Below, piece after piece: positions 34,924 to 42,923 of a DNA stretch of 57,225 nucleotides (positions are counted from its first letter, which is position 1; each line of letters begins with the position of its first letter). The notes below the pieces were generated by a model. It was given only the letters and a program-made list of their open reading frames with translations, was not told the DNA's origin and searched no databases. Source of the DNA: Myxococcales bacterium (GTDB lineage: Bacteria; UBA10199; 2-02-FULL-44-16; JAAZCA01); contig JAAZCA010000021.1 of the NCBI GenBank assembly GCA_012513515.1, positions 1 to 57,225 of the forward strand, written 5' to 3'. The position numbers and the translations under genes were made by a program.

Positions 34924-36345
34924 ATGCCAAAGGATATCAGAGAATTATTGAAGAAAAACAGCGGAAGACAGCACGACCTCTACGCCAAATATGTCAACCC
35001 GCAGTTCGTAAGGGTGCTTCGCACCATCGGATTCGACCAAAACTACGTACGCGCCGAAGGGCCGATGCTCTATGACGAAAAAGGCAATGAATACCTGGAC
35101 ATGCTCGCAGGCTACGGCGTCTTCGCCCTCGGCAGATCCAATCCGAAGATAAGAAAGGCGCTGCATGATGCGCTGGATTTGGAATATCCCAACATGGTCC
35201 AAATGGACGCCCCTCTGGCGGCCGCCTTACTCGCCGAAAAGATCATCGGGTATATGCCCAAAGGGGTCGATACGGTATTTTTCACCAACTCCGGCACAGA
35301 GGCTAACGAGGGGGCCATCAAGTTCGCCAGGAAATTTACCGGAAAGCAAAGAATCATATTCTGGGATCACGCTTTTCACGGCCTGACAACAGGCTCACTT
35401 GCACTCAACGGTGGCGGTGAGTTCCGGAAGGGATTCGGAGACCTTCTTCCGGGCGCAACGAAGATTCCGATGAACGATATCGAGGCTCTTCGCTCAGAAA
35501 TAAAAAAGGGGGATGTTGCAGCCTTCTTCTTCGAACCCATTCAGGGGAAAGGAGTCTTCATCGCCGACGATTCCTTCTACTCGGAGGCGGAAAAGATATG
35601 CCGTGAAACCGACGTGCTTCTCATCTGCGACGAAGTTCAAACCGGCTTCGGCAGAACCGGGAAGATGTTCGCGCATCAGCATTTCAACATCACCCCCGAC
35701 ATAGTTACGATGGCAAAGGCGCTATCTGGCGGCTTCGTTCCGGTCGGCGCCATATGCTACCGCAGAGAGATCTACGACAAGGTATTCACCGGAATGGAAC
35801 ATGCGGTCGTTCACTCAAACACCTTCGGGCGCAACATAATGGCGATGGCAGCAGGCCTTGCGACGATTGATATAATCGAAGAAGAAAAGCTCGTCGAAAA
35901 TTCGGCGCGCGTCGGCCAATTCATAATGGATGGTCTTAAGTCGATGCAGGACAAATTCGAGATGCTCGGAGAGATCAGGGGAAAGGGGCTGATGATAGGA
36001 ATAGAGTTCAAAGAGCCCAAATCCATCAGCTTGAAAATAGGATGGAAGATGATTCATACCCTAAACAAGAGCCTCTTCAGCCAGATGATAGTAGTACCGC
36101 TCATGAAAAATCACAGGATCCTCACCCAGGTGGCTGGCCACAATGCCGACATAGTGAAGCTCTTACCACCCCTTATCATCAACGAAAAACACGCCGAGAT
36201 ATTTCTGACTGCATTCGAACAGGTAACCCGCGAATGCCATAAATTTCCTGGAAGCGCATGGACGGTCGCAAAAGACCTTGCCGCCGCAGCGATGAAGTCG
36301 AAAAGTACGCTCCAAGAGGGGATAACCTCAGATGTCACCCAGTAA
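34924..36345 (+). CDS. Class III PLP-dependent aminotransferase
   Basis: 473 residues. It has TNSGTEANEGAIKFAR, the PLP-ring Asp in CDEVQTGFGRTG (Asp236) and the Schiff-base lysine in MAKALSGGFVPVG (Lys265). It belongs to the ornithine/acetylornithine/4-aminobutyrate aminotransferase group. The start at 34924 follows GAGGA. The C-terminal 35 residues extend beyond the usual end of the family. The substrate cannot be read from the sequence. The gene overlaps the next by 14 bases and heads an operon with a membrane protein and a two-component pair. The 212 bases upstream hold no gene I can defend. Confidence 0.9.
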   Translation: MPKDIRELLKKNSGRQHDLYAKYVNPQFVRVLRTIGFDQNYVRAEGPMLYDEKGNEYLDMLAGYGVFALGRSNPKIRKALHDALDLEYPNMVQMDAPLAAALLAEKIIGYMPKGVDTVFFTNSGTEANEGAIKFARKFTGKQRIIFWDHAFHGLTTGSLALNGGGEFRKGFGDLLPGATKIPMNDIEALRSEIKKGDVAAFFFEPIQGKGVFIADDSFYSEAEKICRETDVLLICDEVQTGFGRTGKMFAHQHFNITPDIVTMAKALSGGFVPVGAICYRREIYDKVFTGMEHAVVHSNTFGRNIMAMAAGLATIDIIEEEKLVENSARVGQFIMDGLKSMQDKFEMLGEIRGKGLMIGIEFKEPKSISLKIGWKMIHTLNKSLFSQMIVVPLMKNHRILTQVAGHNADIVKLLPPLIINEKHAEIFLTAFEQVTRECHKFPGSAWTVAKDLAAAAMKSKSTLQEGITSDVTQ

Positions 36346-37063
36346 AAAAACAGTGATTTCATTACTCATCGCAGCGGCTCTCTTCGCCTTACCTGCACAC
36401 TCTCTCGCAAAAAAAAGCGATCAGAAACAGGCGGGGGAAACTCCTGCCCGACACGACCTGGGCGAATCCCTGAAGCTAAAAATTCAGCCATCCAAAAAGA
36501 ACATGAACGAGCTTACCTTTTTCGGAGGCAATTATCTGGGAGATAAATGGGGAAACAGCTGGGATATAGGAGGGATGTACACATTCTATTTCAACGACAC
36601 TTTCGGAGTTGCTGCTAACTATGCCTACAGCAAAATATACGGAGACAGCTCCGACATATTCGAATCAAACCTGGCGAATGATAATGTTCACTCCGTTTTC
36701 GGAGCTGTTATACTTAACAACGATGCGGCCTTTCGCGCCGGCAAATCGATCATACAATGCGATCTGTTTGCAACGCTCGGCGGAGGAAGCATCCAGATAA
36801 ATAACATCTGGAAATATCTGCTCGTAATAGGAGGAGGAATAAGGGTTTACACTCCTATACCATGGTTTGCCGTACGCTTTGATGTAAATTCATACATGCA
36901 CCCTACTCCCGGCATCGGAGGTTCTGCATTTAACGCTGACATCCTCATGAACCTTGGATTTTCCGTGATGCTCCCTCCAAGAAAAATCGAAACAAAGACG
37001 CTGGTGGAAATGCCTGAGGTGGAAATTCCGTCCGTTGAGGAAGCAACGGATATAAACAGATAA
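36332..37063 (+). CDS. Probable outer-membrane beta-barrel protein
   Basis: 243 residues. A signal peptide (about 1-26, ending in AHSLA) is followed by a short charged linker and alternating amphipathic strands: ELTFFGGNYLGDKWG, SWDIGGMYTFYFNDTFGVAANYAYS, LVIGGGIRVYTPIPWFAVRFDVN. The pattern and the final strand DILMNLGFSVMLPP suggest an eight-stranded OMP_b-brl barrel. An unusual acidic tail (EMPEVEIPSVEE) follows the barrel. The gene is translationally linked to the aminotransferase and sits 3 bases before the sensor kinase. Confidence 0.75.
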   Translation: MSPSKKTVISLLIAAALFALPAHSLAKKSDQKQAGETPARHDLGESLKLKIQPSKKNMNELTFFGGNYLGDKWGNSWDIGGMYTFYFNDTFGVAANYAYSKIYGDSSDIFESNLANDNVHSVFGAVILNNDAAFRAGKSIIQCDLFATLGGGSIQINNIWKYLLVIGGGIRVYTPIPWFAVRFDVNSYMHPTPGIGGSAFNADILMNLGFSVMLPPRKIETKTLVEMPEVEIPSVEEATDINR

Positions 37064-37066
37064 ATC

Positions 37067-38326
37067 ATGGGCAAACACTTCAAGACCATAGCTGCAATAT
37101 CGGCAATTGTAATATTGACCCTTGCCTGCTACGCGATCCATAAAAACTACAGCCTGTTATTCGTAATACTGATAGCGTTGATGGGCGGAGCCGGATATCA
37201 GATACGCAGAATGAACATTCGCTTCGAGGCCCTCAATTCCGAATTAAACCAGATATTCAACAAATCCACCAACGGGATGCTCATAGTGGACGAAGATCAC
37301 AATATCCTTCAGGCCAACTACGCCATGTTGAAGATGACCGGATACGAACCCTCCGGCGCATCGCTCTCCCGGATCGTTGGAAAAAAATGCTACGACATAT
37401 ATCCGAACATCAACTGCAACAGCTCATCTTGCCCCTGCAAAAGGATTTTCGACGGAGAACAGTTTTTTGAACGGGATCTTACAATATCACTTAAGGACGG
37501 AAGTCAGGTCCACTGCATAGTGGCAGCGTCTCCATTCAGAAAAGACGGCGATAGGGCTATGAGCGTAATGCTCGACTATAAGGATATCACCGAGCGCAAG
37601 GAAAACGAAAAAAAGTTCGCACGCTACAGAACGCAGCTACAGACGATGGCATCCGAGCTCTCCCTAACGGAAGAAAGGGAACGAAGAAGGCTCGCCACAA
37701 ACCTTCATGATAGCGTCAGCCAAAACCTTTTTATAACAAAGATGAAGGTAGGCGCATTGAGAAAATGCGAAAACCTCGTAAACAAAGACGAGGCTCTTTC
37801 GGAAATATACGGAAATATCGACAAAGCCCTCAGCGAAACGCGCACCCTTATATTTGAGATAAGTCCGCCGATACTCTACGAACTAGGCCTCGACAGCGCT
37901 CTCGAGTGGCTGTGCGATACGGCTGGTAAAAAACATGAGATCAAATTTTCCTACTCCAGCGATATGCAGGATAGGAAAGTCGACATAGATGTCGCAATTC
38001 TAATATTTCAGACGGCGCGCGAACTGATCAACAACGTGATAAAGCATTCCAGAGCCACCGAGGTTCAGGTGATGCTCAGGGCCGGCAAGGAGTACCTGAG
38101 GTGCGTGGTAGAGGATAATGGATCGGGGTTCGACGTTTCGACCGCCCAGCAGGATCTTGGCGGAAACGCCGGATTTGGGTTGTTCAATATCAAGGAGAGG
38201 CTCAGCTATTTCGAGGGCAACCTGCTGCTTGAATCGGAAATAGGCAAGGGAACAAAGGCGACCGTCATAGCTCCTTTCAAGAGCTATGCGAGAGAATACT
38301 CGGAGGAGAAGAACAATGAAAATTAA
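37067..38326 (+). CDS. PAS-domain sensor histidine kinase, NarL-partner (HisKA_3) type
   Basis: 419 residues. Two N-terminal membrane helices (about 6-23 and 29-45) form a hairpin with little periplasmic sequence. A PAS domain (about 55-178) follows and contains Cys108, Cys117, Cys122 and Cys124 (the last in SSCPC), which could bind a metal or cluster or sense redox. The HisKA_3 dimerisation helix has RRRLATNLHDSVSQN with His214, and the HATPase domain has ELINNVIKHS and DNGSGFD. Expressed with the response regulator that overlaps its end by 11 bases. Confidence 0.92.
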   Translation: MGKHFKTIAAISAIVILTLACYAIHKNYSLLFVILIALMGGAGYQIRRMNIRFEALNSELNQIFNKSTNGMLIVDEDHNILQANYAMLKMTGYEPSGASLSRIVGKKCYDIYPNINCNSSSCPCKRIFDGEQFFERDLTISLKDGSQVHCIVAASPFRKDGDRAMSVMLDYKDITERKENEKKFARYRTQLQTMASELSLTEERERRRLATNLHDSVSQNLFITKMKVGALRKCENLVNKDEALSEIYGNIDKALSETRTLIFEISPPILYELGLDSALEWLCDTAGKKHEIKFSYSSDMQDRKVDIDVAILIFQTARELINNVIKHSRATEVQVMLRAGKEYLRCVVEDNGSGFDVSTAQQDLGGNAGFGLFNIKERLSYFEGNLLLESEIGKGTKATVIAPFKSYAREYSEEKNNEN

Positions 38327-38951
38327 ACTCCTGCTCGTTGACGACCACAAGATAGTTCGCGACGGAATGAGAAGCCTTCTCTCCGAAGGGAAGGAAATCT
38401 CCGTGATAGGCGAGGCAGAGAATGGTCGCCAGGCAGTCGCACTTGCGAAGGAGCTAAAACCCGACGTGATTCTAATGGACATAGCGATGCCGGATATGAA
38501 CGGGATAGAGGCGGCAAGCCAGATCATCAGGGAAAACGAGAGAATCAAGGTTTTAATCCTGTCGATGCACTCCGAAAAGATGTTCGTATCGAAGGCCTTC
38601 GCCGCCGGGGTCTCGGGATATCTGCTCAAGGATTGTGATATAGAGGAAATTCTCTCGGCGATCCGCGCCGTACAGGCCAACCAGAAGTATATAAGCCCCC
38701 TTATCGCCGGCACCATAATCGAGGACTATCGCGACGGGCTTAAGGAACAGAAGGTCTCGATACTGACGGAACGCGAAAGGGAGGTCCTTCAGCTGATCGC
38801 CGAAGGCAAAACATCCAAAAAAATCGCCAACTTACTTGGCATAAGCACCAAAACCATAGACGTCCACCGGCAGCAGATAATGGATAAACTAAATATCCAT
38901 ACGATAGCCGGCCTCACCAGATACGCCATAAAAGAGGGGTTGATATCCTAG
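38316..38951 (+). CDS. NarL/FixJ-family response regulator
   Basis: 211 residues: receiver domain with the acidic pair in LLVDDHK and phospho-acceptor Asp55 in LMDIAMPD, Lys in GYLLKDC, then a LuxR-type HTH (LTEREREVLQLIAEGKTSKK; IANLLGISTKTIDVHRQQIM). The ATG at 38316 follows GGAGGAG. It is the partner of the preceding PAS kinase. Its targets are unknown. The hydrogenase operon begins about 200 bases downstream and carries an inverted repeat upstream. Confidence 0.95.
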   Translation: MKIKLLLVDDHKIVRDGMRSLLSEGKEISVIGEAENGRQAVALAKELKPDVILMDIAMPDMNGIEAASQIIRENERIKVLILSMHSEKMFVSKAFAAGVSGYLLKDCDIEEILSAIRAVQANQKYISPLIAGTIIEDYRDGLKEQKVSILTEREREVLQLIAEGKTSKKIANLLGISTKTIDVHRQQIMDKLNIHTIAGLTRYAIKEGLIS

Positions 38952-39037
38952 CTGACGCTTATCAGCTTCATCCCTTCGGCATCATTTTCAGCGTCATTGT
39001 TATGATGCAGTTAATCTAGTTACTTTTTCTCGGACAA

Positions 39038-39055
39038 ATAGGGGTTTCTACCTAT
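39038..39055. promoter_or_regulatory. Inverted repeat upstream of hydC, possible regulator site
   Basis: ATAGG, 8 bases, CCTAT: a 5-bp inverted repeat 99 bases before the hydC start codon, with halves resembling the TACYYMT heptamers bound by NarL-type regulators. This is pattern matching on a short motif. No clear -35/-10 pair was found nearby. Confidence 0.25.
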
Positions 39056-39153
39056 ACCGAAAATCCGCGTTACATGAGAGTCTGCGCCCCGCAAAGGGGG
39101 ATCCTCCCTCTTTCGTCTTTCACCAATAACGATATTCGAATGGAGGCTAAAAA

Positions 39154-39645
39154 ATGTCGAACAACTCTTCCCAGAGCGTATCGGAGATACTCTCTCGTCA
39201 TCCCAACGCGTCTAGGGACAAGCTGATCCCTCTGCTTCAAGAGGTGCAGGACAAGCTCGGATATCTCTCCGAAGATGCGGTAGTAGAAATAGGCAGGCAT
39301 ATGAGCATTCCGGCGAGCAAGATCTACGGTGTAGCGACTTTCTACAATCAATTCCGATTTCAGCCGAAGGGGAAATATCACATAATGCTCTGCCGCGGCA
39401 CCGCATGCCACGTCAAGGGATCTTCAAAGTTGCTAGACGCAGTTGTAAAAACTCTAGGGATATCCCCTGGCAAAACCACCCGCGATCGAATGTTCAGCCT
39501 CGAAGTCGTGGCCTGCATGGGCGCTTGCGGTCTTGCACCGGTCGTCAACATCAACGGTGACTTCTACGCAAAGGCCACTCCTAACAAAATCGAAAAGATC
39601 CTAGCCGATTGCAGAGAAATGGAGAAAACAAATGTCACAGCATAA
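39154..39645 (+). CDS. hydC: HydC, thioredoxin-like [2Fe-2S] subunit of electron-bifurcating [FeFe]-hydrogenase
   Basis: 163 residues of the NuoE family. The four cluster cysteines are Cys80 and Cys85 (LCRGTACHVKG) and Cys121 and Cys125 (ACMGACGLAP). The helical N domain (KLIPLLQEVQDKLGYLSEDA) is complete. A NuoE-like protein could belong to complex I, but immediate linkage to HydB and the [FeFe] catalytic subunit makes it HydC. A strong ribosome site (ATGGAGGC) precedes the ATG. It overlaps hydB by 14 bases. Confidence 0.93.
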   Translation: MSNNSSQSVSEILSRHPNASRDKLIPLLQEVQDKLGYLSEDAVVEIGRHMSIPASKIYGVATFYNQFRFQPKGKYHIMLCRGTACHVKGSSKLLDAVVKTLGISPGKTTRDRMFSLEVVACMGACGLAPVVNINGDFYAKATPNKIEKILADCREMEKTNVTA

Positions 39646-42600
39646 CAACACCAGCAATAGCATCTGCGAGTCCTGGGCAAATTCGCCTGCTCCCACAGCG
39701 TCACTCCTTAAGGCAATCAAGTCGGGTCCGCTGGCAGGGAAAACGCCTGAAGAGGCAAAATCGAAGATCGCCTCCTTAAGGCGCGAAGACGTTTCGAAAG
39801 CCACCATCTTCGTCGGAACTGGAACATGCGGTCTTGGGGCAGGGGCAGGCAAAAGCCTGGAAGCCATAAAAAAATATCTCTCCGACAAAAAGATCGATGC
39901 GGAGATCGTGGAAGTTGGATGCATAGGGCTCTGCTCCGAAGAACCGATAGTCGATGTTCAGCTTCCGGGCAAAAGGCGCTTGAGCTTCAAAACCGTGACC
40001 GAAGAGAAGGTCGTAGGCGTCCTAGATTCCGTGTTCGTAGGAAAAGTTTCCGCTGACATGACGCTCGGACAGTTTAAAAATGACAAGCTCGCTGAGTGGC
40101 CTGAAGTTCCGCACATGCACCAGCATCCCTTCATGGCTCCCCAGCACAGGGTCGTGCTCGTAAACAGCGGCATCATAGATCCATCCAACATAGATGAATA
40201 CATCGCGCGCGGTGGATATGCCTCGCTCGAACAGGTGCTCACAAAAAACACTCCGGAAGATGTCTGCAAAAGAATTTTGGAGAGCGGTCTGAGGGGGCGC
40301 GGCGGCGGCGGCTTTCCGACGGGCAAGAAATGGACCTTCGCCAGACAGGCAACGGGAGACCAGAAGTATCTCGTCTGCAACGCCGACGAAGGTGACCCGG
40401 GAGCGTTCATGGATCGCGCAGTCGGCGAAAGCGATCCTCACCGCCTCATAGAAGGAATGACAATCGCCGCCTACGCGATAGGGGCATCGAAGGCCTACAT
40501 ATACATCCGTGCAGAATATCCACTGGCGATCGATCACCTCGTCGAAGCGATAGAAACAGCCAAGAAATACGGCCTGCTCGGAGAAAATATCCTCGGCACT
40601 GGGTTCAACCTGGAAATCATGATAAAGAAGGGTGCTGGAGCATTCGTATGCGGAGAGGAAACGGCTCTCATCCACAGCGTCGAAGGAAAACGCGGGATGC
40701 CTAGGCCAAGGCCCCCATATCCGGCGGTAGAAGGCCTCTTTCGCAAGCCCACCATCATCAATAACGTCGAAACTCTGGCTAACGTACCGGGGATTCTCTC
40801 GATGGGAGAAAAGAATTACGCAAACATCGGAACCAGCGGAAGCAAGGGAACGAAAGTGTTTGCTCTCTCAGGAATGGTGGAAAGAACCGGGCTTGTTGAA
40901 ATACCGATGGGCACCCCGCTTAGCGAAATAGTATTCTCGATCGGCGGCGGAGTACCAAGAGGCAAAAAATGCAAGGCTGTTCAGATCGGAGGACCGTCGG
41001 GAGGATGTATACCGGAGGCACACCTCGATCTCAAGACTGACTACGAAGACCTTAAAAATTTTGGCGCCATCATAGGTTCCGGCGGACTCGTCGTCCTGGA
41101 TGAAAACACCTGTATGGTCGATCTGGCAAAATATTTCATGGAATTCATCCAGAGCGAAAGCTGCGGTAAATGTATCCCGTGCCGCGAAGGCACCAAGAGG
41201 ATGCTCGAAATACTCGAATCGATAACCAGATCGCGCAAAAATGAAAAGGGAGACGCCCCGCTTCTGAGGATGCAGGGAATAATGTCGCTGCAAAAATTGG
41301 CGCAGATAATCAAAGATACTTCGCTATGCGGCCTCGGCCAGACGGCTCCAAATCCGGTGCTCAGCACCCTCAAGTGGTTCAGGAACGAATATGAAGCACA
41401 TGTCTTCGAGCGCAGATGCCCGTCCGGATCCTGCAAGGAGTTGGTCGGAGCACCATGCGCTACCGCCTGCCCCGTGGATACGGAGGCGTGGAAGTATGTG
41501 GCCCTCATCGCAAACGGGAACTACGACGAAGCCTACAGAACGATACGCAAGGCCAATCCATTCCCGTCGGCGTGCGCGAGGGTATGCCATCATCCATGCG
41601 AAAGCATCTGCAGATGCGGAACAACAGGCGGCGACCCGATAGCGATAAGAAGCCTAAAGAGATTCGTCACCGATAAGGTGGACCCGAGCGTGTACCGTCA
41701 GGAAATCAAAGCAGCCGGACCGGATGCGAAGAAAATCGCCGTAATCGGAGCCGGTCCTTCAGGGCTCACCGCAGCTAACGCCCTCTCGCTGTTCGGTTAC
41801 AAAGTCTCCATTTTCGAAAAAGAAAAGAAACCCGGCGGAATGATGGTCTGCGCAATCCCGGAATACAGGCTCCCGAGAAAGAACCTTTCGCAGGAGATAG
41901 AGGCGCTCATCAACAGCAACATCGACATCAATCTAGGCGTGGAATTCGGAAAAGATATGACCGCAGATTCTCTCTTGAAGAAAGGCTACAGCGCGATCTA
42001 CATCGCAACCGGATGCCACAAGAGTAAGAAAATGGGAATACCTGGAGAGGAAACCAAAGGCGTCCTGCCTGGAATAGAATTCCTCAAGGCCTACAATCTC
42101 GACCAGCAAGAACTGGCCAAAGGTAAGGTCGGCATCATCGGCGGTGGAAACTCCGCTGTGGACGCTGCGAGGGTAGCAATCAGGCAGAAGAACGTAACCG
42201 ATGTCACGATATTCTACCGCAGAACCAGAAACGAGATGCCGGCCTACCCGGAAGAAATAGAAGCCGCGCTCGAGGAGGGAATCAAGATAGAAACCCTAGT
42301 CGCGCCGACCAAAGTCGTGGCCGACGGCGGAAAGCTGAAAGCGGTGGAATTCATAACCAACAAACTCGGCGACCGTGATTCCAGCGGAAGGCAGCGTCCG
42401 GTTGAAATAAAGGGGTCGGAACACGAAGTTTCTCTCGATACGCTGATCGTTGCCATCAGCGAGGATCCCGATCCCGTCGCGGTAAGCGGGCTGAAAACGA
42501 CGAAGTGGGGCACCCTCTCCATAAATCCGGAATCAAAGATAACGGACAAGGCAGGGGTGTTCGGAGGCGGAGACGTTGTCCGCGGTCCCAACACAATCAT

Positions 42601-42889
42601 AGACGCGATAGCCGACGGCAAGCGCGCAGCCATAATGATCGACCGATTTGTCACCGGACAACAGCTCAAAATAATAGACAAGATCAAGCTCCCCACCGTC
42701 TATATAGAACCAGTTGCTGTGGATGAGAGCGGCGACTCGATCCCGACCACCAGAGCAGTTCAGCCGGCAATATCCGTCTCCCTCAGGAAAAAGAACTTCT
42801 CGGAAGTTGAGCTGTCACTATCGGAGGAGATGGCTAGGGGGGAGGCCTGCAGGTGCCTGAGATGCGATCTCGATTTCACAAGTCAGTAA
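39632..42889 (+). CDS. hydB: HydB-like flavoprotein fused to an NfnB/GltD-like FAD-NAD(P)H module
   Basis: 1085 residues. An N-terminal [2Fe-2S] thioredoxin-like domain (about 55-125) leads to the NuoF core: LRGRGGGGFPTGKKW (NADH and FMN site), CNADEGDPGAFMDR, GAGAFVCGEETALI, and the cluster motif ESCGKCIPCREG. At about residue 600 (CPSGSC), where typical HydB proteins carry a 2x[4Fe-4S] ferredoxin, this one continues with the GltD/NfnB N-terminal cluster domain (APCATACPVDTEAW, CARVCHHPCESIC). A two-dinucleotide oxidoreductase follows, with FAD site VIGAGPSGLTAA (about 704) and NAD(P) site IIGGGNSAVDAARVA (about 836). FYRRTRNEMPA, as in NADPH-using relatives, suggests NADP(H). The fusion would give HydABC an additional pyridine-nucleotide site. 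Confidence 0.9.
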   Translation: MSQHNNTSNSICESWANSPAPTASLLKAIKSGPLAGKTPEEAKSKIASLRREDVSKATIFVGTGTCGLGAGAGKSLEAIKKYLSDKKIDAEIVEVGCIGLCSEEPIVDVQLPGKRRLSFKTVTEEKVVGVLDSVFVGKVSADMTLGQFKNDKLAEWPEVPHMHQHPFMAPQHRVVLVNSGIIDPSNIDEYIARGGYASLEQVLTKNTPEDVCKRILESGLRGRGGGGFPTGKKWTFARQATGDQKYLVCNADEGDPGAFMDRAVGESDPHRLIEGMTIAAYAIGASKAYIYIRAEYPLAIDHLVEAIETAKKYGLLGENILGTGFNLEIMIKKGAGAFVCGEETALIHSVEGKRGMPRPRPPYPAVEGLFRKPTIINNVETLANVPGILSMGEKNYANIGTSGSKGTKVFALSGMVERTGLVEIPMGTPLSEIVFSIGGGVPRGKKCKAVQIGGPSGGCIPEAHLDLKTDYEDLKNFGAIIGSGGLVVLDENTCMVDLAKYFMEFIQSESCGKCIPCREGTKRMLEILESITRSRKNEKGDAPLLRMQGIMSLQKLAQIIKDTSLCGLGQTAPNPVLSTLKWFRNEYEAHVFERRCPSGSCKELVGAPCATACPVDTEAWKYVALIANGNYDEAYRTIRKANPFPSACARVCHHPCESICRCGTTGGDPIAIRSLKRFVTDKVDPSVYRQEIKAAGPDAKKIAVIGAGPSGLTAANALSLFGYKVSIFEKEKKPGGMMVCAIPEYRLPRKNLSQEIEALINSNIDINLGVEFGKDMTADSLLKKGYSAIYIATGCHKSKKMGIPGEETKGVLPGIEFLKAYNLDQQELAKGKVGIIGGGNSAVDAARVAIRQKNVTDVTIFYRRTRNEMPAYPEEIEAALEEGIKIETLVAPTKVVADGGKLKAVEFITNKLGDRDSSGRQRPVEIKGSEHEVSLDTLIVAISEDPDPVAVSGLKTTKWGTLSINPESKITDKAGVFGGGDVVRGPNTIIDAIADGKRAAIMIDRFVTGQQLKIIDKIKLPTVYIEPVAVDESGDSIPTTRAVQPAISVSLRKKNFSEVELSLSEEMARGEACRCLRCDLDFTSQ

Positions 42890-42923
42890 TAAATAACCAA
42901 CGAACCCTTTGAAGGAGCAAGTC

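Noticed and set aside
38952-39153. Possible terminator GCTGA..TCAGC just after the NarL-type regulator gene
   Set aside because: The stem is only 5 bp and no T run follows.
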